From assembly GCF_007971525.1 (NCBI RefSeq), contig NZ_CP042437.1, forward strand, positions 7,130,001-7,194,000: DNA of 64,000 bases, read 5' to 3'. The first letter of the stretch is position 1, and each line of letters opens with the position of its first letter. This document shows positions 20,301 to 28,225 of the stretch, piece by piece. This DNA is from Mucilaginibacter ginsenosidivorax. GTDB lineage: Bacteria > Bacteroidota > Bacteroidia > Sphingobacteriales > Sphingobacteriaceae. Made by a program: the position numbers and the translations under genes. The notes under the pieces are model-generated. The model did not search any database. It saw only the letters and a program-made list of their open reading frames with translations, and was not told the DNA's origin.

Positions 20301-20677
20301 CCGGTTTTCCATGAGTCAGGGCGACCGGCAAGGTCGGGGCTGGCGTTGGTTATGTCCTTAAACTTCATGTGTCCCAGGTTAAGGTAAAGTTTATTTGGTT
20401 TCATATTCCCGGTAAACATCAGATCGGGCAGGCCATCATTGTTTATATCGCCAACAGCTATACCACCACCGTTATAAAAATACTCGTATGACAGCACGTT
20501 AAGCGATTCTGTCTCGTTGATATCGTTACTAAATTTAACGTTGGTTTCTTTACTGGTCAACAGCTTAAATAACGGCTGCTGGCCGTAAGAGGGGAGTATT
20601 GAAAAACTAAATGCTACGGTAACCAAAGCCGGTAAACCTACACAGCATTTTAAGAAATATGAATTAAATAGGGACAT
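17366..20677 (-). CDS. FG-GAP/VCBS repeat protein with UnbV/ASPIC domains (CRTAC1-like), secreted
   Basis: 1103 residues. After an N-terminal hydrophobic signal region (about 12-32) there are many FG-GAP/VCBS repeats with Ca-binding DxDxDG-type loops, for example GDINNDGLPDLMFTGN, ADVNGDGLLDIYVCY and FFDYDNDGDLDMFLLN, which build beta-propeller units. An ASPIC/UnbV domain lies near the middle (GAKVSVYNGKNIQYQEVNPNRGYLSCAS) and more repeats follow. Such proteins are cell-surface or periplasmic and often sit in PULs beside SusCD, with unknown exact function. It is the first gene of a run that continues into the haloperoxidase-like gene with one-base overlap, then GH3. A strong terminator separates it from the upstream SusD gene. 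Confidence 0.9.
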   Translation of the reverse strand: MSLFNSYFLKCCVGLPALVTVAFSFSILPSYGQQPLFKLLTSKETNVKFSNDINETESLNVLSYEYFYNGGGIAVGDINNDGLPDLMFTGNMKPNKLYLNLGHMKFKDITNASPDLAGRPDSWKTGVTMADVNGDGLLDIYVCYSGKTDNATRSNQLFINQGNNKFKEQAKEYGLADPGYSTQAVFFDYDNDGDLDMFLLNHNIKKIDNMELARYKDQTDELASNKLFRNDNGHFTDVSKAAGVVQNPLTFGLGVAIADINKDGWPDIYVTNDYNEPDYIYINNHNGTFAEKSKEMLRHMSHFSMGVDIADFNNDGLPDIMTLDMLPEDNHRQKSLQLEENYESFALMQNQGLYKQYMRNMLQLNNGDGTFSEIAQLAGVSNTDWSWCPLIADFDNDGYKDIFVTNGYLRDYTNKDFLRYWGDYKIKKAMAGEPFRLMDLVMAMPSTAVPDYIFKNNHDLTFTNKQVEWGINQQNISSGAVYADLDNDGDLDLVVNNINQPASIYQNTSREVSNTSYVAVKLQGTGKNTNAIGAKVSVYNGKNIQYQEVNPNRGYLSCASTTLNFGLGEIKKVDSIRIVWPDNSIQLLKDVNANQLLTVKYDPSGKLSGQTAEVKKTIFKRADPIIEFKPEEITLNDFKRQLLMLFMYSKTAPVIAKADVNGDGLEDLFVSGEKDSPGKIYLQQAGGKYLPKDIIRGGTDNIGTTAAAAFFDANGDGKVDLYIAKGGYSLYEPNTADLQDELYINEGNGRFVLSPTALPVMNANSKSVVKACDFDGDGDLDLFIGGRIIPGQYPVAPQSYLLVNDGKGKFTTAVAPFNKIGMVTDAQWIDLNNDGRKDLVLCGEFMPVTIFVNTKEGFTDKTADYFNTPQKGFWNKIAFADVNGDGKPDLIAGNLGLNTQIKATDKEPAEMYFTDVDGNGSIDPFFNFYIQGKSYPFVSRDELNEQIYPMRRKFNSYKMYADATINEVFSADNMAKAGKLSINNMQTTLYLNINGKFTAAPLPTEAQFAPASQILTGDFDHDGHTDILLLGNHSDNRLKIGSIDANYGCLLKGDGKGGFTYVNQPTSGLSVMGDVKSAVEVSINNTLYLLIGVSDGPLQFYRE

Positions 20678-20747
20678 AAATACTTTAATTAAAACTCATG
20701 TTTTGGGCACACAGTTCTAAAAAGATTGTTAAACAATGTAGCGGTAG

Positions 20748-20787
20748 TAAAAGCAAACAGGGAGGCAATATTGCCTCCCTGTTTGCT
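20748..20787 (-). terminator. Terminator of the sigma/FecR-linked susCD transcript
   Basis: A perfect 36-bp palindrome (20752-20787; arms of about 16 bp around a 4-nt loop) lies 13 bp after the susD stop. On the - strand it is followed by TTTTAC, giving a strong intrinsic terminator. Some read-through into the VCBS operon is possible. Confidence 0.85.
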
Positions 20788-20800
20788 AGAAAATTTAATT

Positions 20801-22390
20801 TTATTTATCCCAATAAATTCTTGAGGTGAAGCTATCTCCACCGCTTAATTTAGCAACCGCGGCAGCATAATTTGCACCGTTGGTTGAAGGTAACGTAACC
20901 GGATAATCACATCTTCTTGGTATGTCTGTAGCAAACTGATTTGAGTAAGATACTTTGGTCAAAACAGGGAAGCCAGATCTTTTCCAGTTATTCCAGTTTT
21001 CGTTAAAGTTGAATACTGTCGCAGTTTCTACATAGTATTCCATGTTGATTTGTTGTAACTCGGTACCTGCTACTAAAGGATGGGTTGCAACATAAGCAGT
21101 TATAGCAGCCGCATCAACGGATGTAGTCCCAAACTGACTTAATGTTTCCATATCAGCTTTTAGCGCATTTGCATAATGAGTTGCTGCAACTCCGGTTGAC
21201 CAACCTCTAAATGAAGCTTCTGCTAATAATAGCTCAGTTTCGCCGTAGGTTAGCAGGAAGTTGTAGCGGTTACGATCATCGTATACTGCAAATTTAGGAC
21301 GTGAGTATTTGCCAACTGGTGCTGGTGCATCGCCCGAAACAGATGCATCAGCAGGCGAAGTACCAGGATATCCCGGAGCTTTTGAAATATCAGTTGTACC
21401 GCCTTTTAAGTCGTAGCCGTTTGGCATACCGGTTTGTAAGGCATAGGTACTTACACCCGCTGCTTTAGTTTCGTTAGCTGTTTTGCCGGTTCCTGCAGAG
21501 ATTTCTGCTACGGCGCTAACGCGTGGATCTGCACTGCTTTTCATATAATCTATGAGTGTTTTGCCCCATCTAACTTCCCTAAAGTCATCTGTAACCAATA
21601 ATGCTGCTGCATCTGAGTTACCGTTGCCATTAGTATAATCGGCTTTTACTTTTGCATTATCTGCAATACTGGCCATTGTACCACCCGCATAAGCTTTCTC
21701 GGCATATGTTTTTGCGGTTGCAGCATCAACTTTGGTTAAGCGCATTGCAGCACGTAGCATCAATGAGTAGCCTAATTTTTTCCACTGGCTAACATTACCG
21801 CTATAGAACAAATCGCTTGTAGGGCCTGCCTTTGATGCATCTAATGCAGCACATGCTTTATCTAACTGATCAAGCATAGAAGCGTAGATATCTTTTTGCG
21901 AATCGAAAACCGGTGTGAAAATACCTGTTTTCGCCTGGCCTTCCTGTGAAAAAGGAATATCACCGTAGGCATCTGTAACACGTTCAAGCATCAACACGCG
22001 TAAAATAGTACCGCAGTTATCGAGGTTGCTGTAAGCCGCATTACCTTTAACAAGATTTTTCATCTCATCAATTAATGTAGTGGCACTGTAACCATTATTC
22101 CATGTACGGGCTTTGTAATCCTGGAAGCTTCCGGATGCTACATATTTATCACCGTTTCCGTAGTAGTCGTAGGTTGAGGCCAAAGCCTGAGACCACATAC
22201 TTTGAAATAACAACTGGTCATATCCGGTATTTGAAAACTGGATTTGCGCCTGTGCCATTAAAAAGTTTGGATTAAACAAGTCAGCACTTACCTTGGTAGG
22301 GTTAACGTTAACTTGATCAAAGTTTTTTGAACAGCCTGCAAAAAGCGTAGCCCCGGCAAGCAAACAACTATATATATATCGTTTTTTCAT
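20801..22390 (-). CDS. SusD-like outer-membrane lipoprotein (SusD-like_2 type)
   Basis: 529 residues with a lipobox LFAGC (Cys20). The N-terminus reads NFDQVNVNPTKVSADLFNPNFLMAQ, typical of the SusD-like_2 (PF12771) branch. Further family marks are LRVLMLERVTDAYGDIPFSQ near residue 125-145, RYNFLLTYGETELLLAEASFRGW near 370-395, and INMEYYVETATVFNFNENWNNWKRSGFPV near the C-terminus. It is the binding partner of the SusC encoded 6 bp upstream. The six-base gap shows co-translation from one mRNA. The substrate is unknown; the neighbouring GH29, GH2 and GH3 genes suggest fucose-containing or hemicellulose-like glycans. Confidence 0.93.
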   Translation of the reverse strand: MKKRYIYSCLLAGATLFAGCSKNFDQVNVNPTKVSADLFNPNFLMAQAQIQFSNTGYDQLLFQSMWSQALASTYDYYGNGDKYVASGSFQDYKARTWNNGYSATTLIDEMKNLVKGNAAYSNLDNCGTILRVLMLERVTDAYGDIPFSQEGQAKTGIFTPVFDSQKDIYASMLDQLDKACAALDASKAGPTSDLFYSGNVSQWKKLGYSLMLRAAMRLTKVDAATAKTYAEKAYAGGTMASIADNAKVKADYTNGNGNSDAAALLVTDDFREVRWGKTLIDYMKSSADPRVSAVAEISAGTGKTANETKAAGVSTYALQTGMPNGYDLKGGTTDISKAPGYPGTSPADASVSGDAPAPVGKYSRPKFAVYDDRNRYNFLLTYGETELLLAEASFRGWSTGVAATHYANALKADMETLSQFGTTSVDAAAITAYVATHPLVAGTELQQINMEYYVETATVFNFNENWNNWKRSGFPVLTKVSYSNQFATDIPRRCDYPVTLPSTNGANYAAAVAKLSGGDSFTSRIYWDK

Positions 22391-22396
22391 CTTTTG

Positions 22397-25300
22397 TTAT
22401 TTTTTTAATTTGAAGTTTAAGTTAAACCCATAAGTCCTAACAGCAGGAACGCTTGTGCCTTCAATACCGGCGTAGTTTATACCGGGAGCAAAATTTGATT
22501 CAGGATCGATATTATCGGTATGCTTCATGATAGTCCACAAGTTTCTTGCTACTAACGAGAAAGTAATTGAGCTAAGCGGAGTATTTGCCAGGTAATTTTT
22601 ACCAAAAGTATAGCCAAAGGTAACCTGACGAAGCTTGATAAAGCTGCCATCAAGTACGTTCAATGCTGATACACCACGTGCCAAAGCCTGGTAATAAGTT
22701 TCGGCCGGTACATTTACTGTGTTTGCTGCGCCTGTTGTTGTAACACCCTGACCAACAACTCCACCTTCACGACCAACAAGAGTCATTTTGTTTAAACCGC
22801 GGAAGATGCTGTAATAATTAGTTGCAGATAACACTTTATTACCAAAACGGTAATCGATCAGGAAGCCCAAATTGAAATTTTTGTAGCTGAAATCGTTATT
22901 TAAACCACCGTAAAATTTAGGGATAACACTGCCCATTGGGATACGTGCAGTAGTTGTAGGGATACCGTTAGTATCAAAAATGATGTTGCCGTTGGCGTCA
23001 CGGGCGTAATCATTTGCCAATATTTGCGGACCAGCAAGACCTTTAACAAATGCTGTGGTAGCGTTTAACGGGCGATAAGTACCTAAACCAATATTTGCGC
23101 CGGTTTTATCCGTTTCCAACACTTTGTTTTTTACATAAGTAAAATTAAATGAAGGTGACCATGTAAAGTCTTTCCCTTTTATAGGCGTACCATGTAATTC
23201 AACTTCGATACCTTTATTTTGTACTGAGGCAGTAGCGGCGTAGGCATTTGTGTAACCTGTTGACCAATCAATGCTGCCATTAACAATTTCATTCTTTGTT
23301 TTGCGATTGAAATACGCTACGTCTAATCCAAAACGATCGTTGAAAAATTTCATCTCGGTTCCGATTTCAACCTCTGTTAAGGTGTAAGGTTTTAACAGCA
23401 AGTTAGCCAATTGAGAGCTGAAACCACCCGCGTTTACGCCATTGATGGAGTTGTTTACGCTATAGTAAATCTGGTTGGCATAAGGATCAGCGCCGGCACT
23501 TGTTTTTGCATAAGCAAGGCGAAGTTTTCCAAAATCTAACCCATTAACGTGTACAAGATCAGAGAAGATAAAGCTGGCCGATACAGATGGTGTAAAGATG
23601 CCCGGGCCTAAATCTTTTCCTATACTGCTATAATAGTCATAACGGCCAGTTGTACCTAACACTAAGAAATCCTTGATTGCGAAATCGGCGGTATAATATG
23701 CTGAGTGCACTTCAAGTTTTTTAGGGTCAAGGTTGCCACTGTTCCTGCTTGGTAGGTTTGATAAATCGTAGAAATAAGGAATAATGAAGTTGCTACCGCC
23801 AATTTGCGTTCCTCTGAAATCACTTTTACGTACGTTACCACCCACAGATAAATCAAGATTTACCCAATTTTTTACAATGTCATGTTTAGCACCAAACAAT
23901 ACATCAGCATTAAACTCTGTTGTTTGCGAAGTTTGGGTATTCATGTTACCATTGCCGCCAACATATGCTGTGCCGGTTGGCTCAATGTTTAACCGGTTAT
24001 CATTGATTTTATCGTAACCAATACGGCCTTGCGCGTAAGCCCATGGTGTAATAGCATACCTTGCTGATATAGAAGATATCAAACGCTCTCTTTTTGTGTT
24101 ATTTACAAATTTATAAGCCGCAAAATAAGGATTGGTTACATAAATATCATTGTTCCACTGTTGTTCATTACCATTGGCAAGTGTGCCTGGAGATAATATA
24201 CTTTGAGCCTCATTTGGCGCCAGGAATTGAACGTTATTTGGGTTACCAGGACCATCACTCAAACCAGAGCGGTTTTTTGCGTCGTCAATAACGTAATTTG
24301 CAACCAGGTTAATATCAAGGTTTTTGATAACAGTTTGTGAACCGTTAAAGTTGAAAGTTTTCCTGTTTAAACCACTGTTAGGAGTAATAGCGTGGTTATT
24401 GAAATCTGATAATGATAAACGGAACGCACCTGACTCACCGCCACCTGTTAATGATACAGTATTTGTAAAGGTACCGCCGGTTTTGTAAAACTTGGTATAG
24501 TCGTCGCTGGTTTTCGAGTAAGCATAACTTTTGCCATCAAATTGAATTACCGACGAACCATCAAGTTTTGCACCCCACGCTAAGTTACCTGAGCTTAAGG
24601 CACCTGCAACGGTGGTTGGTTTAACACCATTTTCGCCCTGTCCGTATTGGGTCTGAAAATCGGTATTGTCATATACCTTATCCATCTGGTAGTTAGTATT
24701 GTATTCAACACCAAAGCCCGAGTTTTTCTTGCCAGATTTGGTTGTAATCAGGATTACACCGCCGGTAGCACGTGTTCCGTACAAAGCAGAAGCAGATTGA
24801 CCTTTTAAAACAGTCATAGTTTCAATGTCATCCGGGTTGATGTTGGCAATACCATCACCATAGTCTGCACCGCCCCATTCGCCTGATTGACCCCTTTGGG
24901 TATTATCCATAGGTACGCCGTTAATTACAAATAATGGGCCCTGGGTAGATCCGGTACTTGTAACACCACGCAATAATATACGTGCAGATGATCCGGTACC
25001 ACCATTAGCACCGCTGATGCTTAAACCGGCAACACGACCTTCTAATGACATAGCAACGTTTGATTCTTTTGCTTTGTCCATTACGCCGCCGTTAACCGTT
25101 GATACAGCATAACCTAATTTTTTAGAATCTTTTTTGATACCCAAAGCTGTTACTACTACCTCGTTCAGGCTTTTAGCAGAAACGGTAAGTTTTACAGATA
25201 GCTCTGTTTTGCCGCCAACAGGTACTTCCTGATTTTCATAACCTAAAAACGAGAAGATAAGTACAGCGTTAGCAGGCGCATTGATAGAGAAATTACCATT

Positions 25301-25780
25301 AGCATCTGTTATAGTGCCTGTGGTTGTTCCTTTTATCCTTACGGAAACTCCTGGTGCTGGTGTACCGTTTTCGTCAACAACTTTACCTTTTACAACCGCA
25401 GCATTTACAAGCTCATTTTTTTGAGAGATAACGATCAGGTTGTTTTCAAGTTGGGTGTAGGTAAAATCGGAATTTGCCAAAAGCTTATTCAAAACCGACG
25501 TAACTTCTTCGTTTTGTACATTAAGCGTTATCCTTTTGGTTGAAGGAATTTTACGCTCGCTGAAAACAAAATGGTAGTTTGTCTGCTTTTGAATGGCAGA
25601 GATAACCTTATTAAAATCTGCTGATTTTATATTAAAGGTAACTTTTTGTTGCGAGTAGACATTAGCAATGGATTGCAGACTAAAGGCTACTACTAAAATA
25701 AGTGTCAATTTCATTATTAATATGGACTTGAATAGCCAATAGTTATCTCTTACACCCTTGGGGTGTTTAAAATATTTCAT
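22397..25780 (-). CDS. SusC/RagA-type TonB-dependent transporter with N-terminal STN domain
   Basis: 1127 residues. The N-terminus (MKYFKHPKGVRDNYWLFKSILIMKLT) is longer than a usual signal; the ATG at 25714 (MKLTLILVVAFSLQSIANVYSQ) would give a standard signal peptide, but the long form is common in this SusC group. Domains in order: STN (about 47-115), CarboxypepD_reg-like (about 125-205), plug with GVTSTGSTQGPLFVINGVPMD and ASALYGTRATGGVILITTKSG, and a barrel that ends at FNLNFKLKK. The STN domain signals to FecR, so this transporter reports substrate binding to the sigma/anti-sigma pair encoded just upstream. A 175-bp gap from fecR carries an antisense promoter and terminator. Confidence 0.95.
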   Translation of the reverse strand: MKYFKHPKGVRDNYWLFKSILIMKLTLILVVAFSLQSIANVYSQQKVTFNIKSADFNKVISAIQKQTNYHFVFSERKIPSTKRITLNVQNEEVTSVLNKLLANSDFTYTQLENNLIVISQKNELVNAAVVKGKVVDENGTPAPGVSVRIKGTTTGTITDANGNFSINAPANAVLIFSFLGYENQEVPVGGKTELSVKLTVSAKSLNEVVVTALGIKKDSKKLGYAVSTVNGGVMDKAKESNVAMSLEGRVAGLSISGANGGTGSSARILLRGVTSTGSTQGPLFVINGVPMDNTQRGQSGEWGGADYGDGIANINPDDIETMTVLKGQSASALYGTRATGGVILITTKSGKKNSGFGVEYNTNYQMDKVYDNTDFQTQYGQGENGVKPTTVAGALSSGNLAWGAKLDGSSVIQFDGKSYAYSKTSDDYTKFYKTGGTFTNTVSLTGGGESGAFRLSLSDFNNHAITPNSGLNRKTFNFNGSQTVIKNLDINLVANYVIDDAKNRSGLSDGPGNPNNVQFLAPNEAQSILSPGTLANGNEQQWNNDIYVTNPYFAAYKFVNNTKRERLISSISARYAITPWAYAQGRIGYDKINDNRLNIEPTGTAYVGGNGNMNTQTSQTTEFNADVLFGAKHDIVKNWVNLDLSVGGNVRKSDFRGTQIGGSNFIIPYFYDLSNLPSRNSGNLDPKKLEVHSAYYTADFAIKDFLVLGTTGRYDYYSSIGKDLGPGIFTPSVSASFIFSDLVHVNGLDFGKLRLAYAKTSAGADPYANQIYYSVNNSINGVNAGGFSSQLANLLLKPYTLTEVEIGTEMKFFNDRFGLDVAYFNRKTKNEIVNGSIDWSTGYTNAYAATASVQNKGIEVELHGTPIKGKDFTWSPSFNFTYVKNKVLETDKTGANIGLGTYRPLNATTAFVKGLAGPQILANDYARDANGNIIFDTNGIPTTTARIPMGSVIPKFYGGLNNDFSYKNFNLGFLIDYRFGNKVLSATNYYSIFRGLNKMTLVGREGGVVGQGVTTTGAANTVNVPAETYYQALARGVSALNVLDGSFIKLRQVTFGYTFGKNYLANTPLSSITFSLVARNLWTIMKHTDNIDPESNFAPGINYAGIEGTSVPAVRTYGFNLNFKLKK

Positions 25781-25787
25781 ACTTTTA
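25758..25787 (+). promoter_or_regulatory. Promoter on the antisense strand in front of susC
   Basis: TTG at 25758-25760, a 19-nt spacer and TACTTTTA at 25780-25787 match the Bacteroidota -33/-7 promoter (TTG, N19-21, TAnnTTTG) with one mismatch. It points away from susC towards the + strand terminator that ends near 25902. No protein-coding gene follows in that direction. Confidence 0.55.
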
Positions 25788-25792
25788 CTTAA

Positions 25793-25902
25793 TTAAAGGT
25801 GACTTGATTAAATGGCAATGTTCTGTTCGAGAGAGCATTGCATGATTAACTAACAGATCTTCATCTTCGCGGGAGTTACCTCTGGTAATTCCCGTTTTTT
25901 TT
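25793..25902 (+). ncRNA. Candidate cis-antisense RNA to the susC leader (DonS-like position)
   Basis: From the promoter just described to the end of the U-run is about 110 nt on the + strand, wholly complementary to the leader of the susC mRNA. It ends in an intrinsic terminator. In Bacteroides, PULs controlled by ECF sigma/anti-sigma pairs often carry a short antisense RNA in exactly this place (DonS and relatives) that lowers susC expression. Presence of the RNA is inferred from signals only; the exact start is estimated from the -7 box. Confidence 0.5.
25870..25902 (+). terminator. Intrinsic terminator on the + strand between fecR and susC
   Basis: Arms 25870-25880 and 25884-25894 pair over 11 bp with one mismatch position, a 3-nt loop and a run of eight T residues (25895-25902). 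It points opposite to the genes on either side, so it needs a + strand transcript to make sense. Confidence 0.8.
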
Positions 25903-25955
25903 GTGGTATGTAAAGCTTTCTTTATGTCATAGGCTTGTTTAATGGCTGCATTAGG

Positions 25956-27050
25956 TTAATAAATATATATGGTTTCATTTTTGTACTTATATGAAAATGG
26001 TTCAATCATCTGCAGTGCTTTTAATGCCTGCAAAATGTTTTCTTTTTCAAAAACCCCCGTGAAATGGTAGTCTTTTGCATCGGTGTTTTTAAAATTTATT
26101 TTAATGCCATACCAGCGCTCCATTTTATTGGCAATCTCGGCAAAGTCTTCATCCTTAAAAATCAAGCGGTTATTTACCCATGAGGTTTCAACCACCGTAG
26201 TATCATTTGATTTTAAGTAAGTAAGATTGGTAAGCGCGTAACTTGTTTTTGCAGTATCAGGAGTTTGAGCTACTAAGTTGCGGTTGATGGTATGCCTTTT
26301 AAAAGTAGTGCTTTTTAAAATAAGCTTTTCGTTTGGCTTCAGAATAATCCTGTCAGATGGCCTGTCGGCCAGGGTAACTTCTATTGATCCCCGGATTAGT
26401 GTTGTTTCGCTTGCAATATCGTTTTTGTAGGATTTTACATTGAAGGCGGTACCAACAACCCTGATGCTCATTTTGCCCGCATGTACTATAAAAGGATGCT
26501 GATGATCTTTAGCCACATCAAAAAAAGCTTCGCCATTGAGGTAAACTTCGCGGGTAGGCCCTTTAAATGATGGCGGATATTTTAAAGTTGTTTCGGAATT
26601 TAAGGTTACAACAGATCCGTCGCTTAAATAAATTTTAGATTTTACACGGCTCGGTGTTTTTTTCTGCTGAAGGCTGGCCAGGTCCTGGCTTGTCTGATCG
26701 TGTCTCTTTAAATAATAAGTAACAGATAAACCTATCCCGATTATTAACAGTGCTGCCAGGCTGCGTAAAAACATAATCATGCGGCGTGTTTTAACGCCTT
26801 CAGCAGGAATTTCATTGGCCGGCTGATCTTCAGTTGCAGGTACATCTATTTTAGATAAGATATGCTGAAACATCAAATCGGTATTTGAATACTGTTCTTC
26901 GTTTTTTACCCAATAGGTTTTAAAAAAAGCGCTTTGTTGCCTGCAAGCATCATCGTTTGCTACCAGAAAATTGAATTCCTCCAATTCTGCAGCATTCATC
27001 TCGTCCGAGAGCTTTTTTGTGAGCAGTTCAATAAATCGTTCGTTAACCAT
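25956..27050 (-). CDS. FecR-family anti-sigma factor / transmembrane signal transducer
   Basis: 364 residues. A cytoplasmic N-terminal part (about 1-95) precedes one transmembrane helix (FLRSLAALLIIGIGLSVTYYL, about 89-110). The periplasmic FecR domain follows with IYLSDGSVVTLNSETTLKYP, GEAFFDVAKDHQHPFIVHAG and VVGTAFNVKSY (about 140-215), and a C-terminal DUF4974 domain ends with MERWYGIKINFKN and the last residues KYKNETIYIY. It holds the sigma factor inactive until the SusC STN domain contacts it. Gene order sigma, fecR, susC, susD is the standard trans-envelope regulation module. Confidence 0.95.
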   Translation of the reverse strand: MVNERFIELLTKKLSDEMNAAELEEFNFLVANDDACRQQSAFFKTYWVKNEEQYSNTDLMFQHILSKIDVPATEDQPANEIPAEGVKTRRMIMFLRSLAALLIIGIGLSVTYYLKRHDQTSQDLASLQQKKTPSRVKSKIYLSDGSVVTLNSETTLKYPPSFKGPTREVYLNGEAFFDVAKDHQHPFIVHAGKMSIRVVGTAFNVKSYKNDIASETTLIRGSIEVTLADRPSDRIILKPNEKLILKSTTFKRHTINRNLVAQTPDTAKTSYALTNLTYLKSNDTTVVETSWVNNRLIFKDEDFAEIANKMERWYGIKINFKNTDAKDYHFTGVFEKENILQALKALQMIEPFSYKYKNETIYIY

Positions 27051-27142
27051 CTTTTCTCGCCTGAAACGGGCTTGTTTTTAGATAGGACAATAGTTTTTTT
27101 AAAATTGCCTACAAGCTTTGAAAAAAAATTTAAAAAGAATTC

Positions 27143-27763
27143 TTATAACAACGAAAGCCCCATGATGTCATGGTCAGAAGATGCCCTCTCTGATGATTTA
27201 GATGCAAGTTGATGTGCAGCAAGAATGATGCTCAGCTTTTTCATTGCTCTAAATAACTGGGTTTGTACTGTGCGGGGAGATATGTTTAAAATTTCGGCCA
27301 CCTCTTTATATTTCATACCATCTTCCTTAATCAATTTAAAAATGATACAAGCCTGTTGCGGGAGCGAAGCGATAGCTTTATCTAATAAGAAATGGAGTTC
27401 TTTGCGTTCCAATTCTTTTTCAGGATCAAAAGTATTTACAAATTCAACTTCGTCTGAAGCTTCTATCTGTACAAGGTGGATATTGGAGAATTTTTTTAGG
27501 TAGTTGAAGGATTGATTTTTAACGGCTACAAACAAATATGTTTCGGGGTTGGTAACTTCGGTAAGGCTCTTACGCGATTCCCAACACTTGATAAATACAT
27601 CAGATACGATGTCTTCCGCGGCTTCTTTCTGGCGAATATAAAAAATACAGAACTTGATAAGCCGGGTATTTAAATTATGAAACAATAACTCAAATGCTTT
27701 AATATCGTCATTAAAACAAAGCCGTTTCCATAACCCTGAAGTATCTGTTTTAGAAATTTTCAA
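27143..27763 (-). CDS. ECF-type RNA polymerase sigma factor
   Basis: 206 residues. Sigma region 2 is at about 20-85 (LLFHNLNTRLIKFCIFYIRQ, AAEDIVSDVFIKCWESR) and region 4 at about 128-180 (LPQQACIIFKLIKEDGMKYK, NISPRTVQTQLFRAMKKL), with no region 3, as in the Bacteroidetes sigma-70 family paired with FecR. It directs transcription of the susCD genes downstream and possibly the divergent GH29/GH2 pair. The gap to fecR is 92 bp. Confidence 0.95.
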   Translation of the reverse strand: MKISKTDTSGLWKRLCFNDDIKAFELLFHNLNTRLIKFCIFYIRQKEAAEDIVSDVFIKCWESRKSLTEVTNPETYLFVAVKNQSFNYLKKFSNIHLVQIEASDEVEFVNTFDPEKELERKELHFLLDKAIASLPQQACIIFKLIKEDGMKYKEVAEILNISPRTVQTQLFRAMKKLSIILAAHQLASKSSERASSDHDIMGLSLL

Positions 27764-28225
27764 TAGTTTAATAGTTTAGTGTTCACCAAAACAATATTAC
27801 GATGCAATGTAACAATTTGATAACAAAAACAAGTATTTATTTTAATTTTAACAACTTTTTTAATGTAAACCAATCTAACTCAAAATAAATTTACTTAGTG
27901 TGTAGGTAAATTGGCTATAAAAGTTGTCAATAGTGTGTTTTAAGGCCATTTTAGGCGGTTTTAAAATGTTCAATTGACATTTTATGCTGCTGTTTTGATT
28001 GAAATGTATATAAATATAGTAGGGTATTGATACTTTTTTAACATTTTTGCTTCTTGTATGGTCATGTATTAGTTACACTAAGTGCGCTTTTTTATAATTT
28101 AATACTCAAAAAAAGTTGGTAAAAATACCTGAATTTTATCCTGTACTTATTGGATTTTATCAGAATTTGGTTTTGAGATGTATTAATTGGTTGCTTTAAT
28201 AAAGAAACAAAAAATAAATATATAA
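27764..28225. other. 462-bp divergent regulatory region between sigma factor and fucosidase genes
   Basis: No gene is visible. The stretch is strongly A/T-rich and must carry promoters for both directions. AGTTGTCAATAGTG (near 27922) and a nearby GTTCAATTGACATTTT (27969-27984) contain short symmetrical words, and TTGATACTTTTTTAAC at about 28027 resembles the -7 type, but no complete site could be fixed. Confidence 0.5.

Noticed and set aside
26934..27212. 92-codon + strand frame across the fecR/sigma gap
   Set aside because: It is antisense to both genes and shows no family features.
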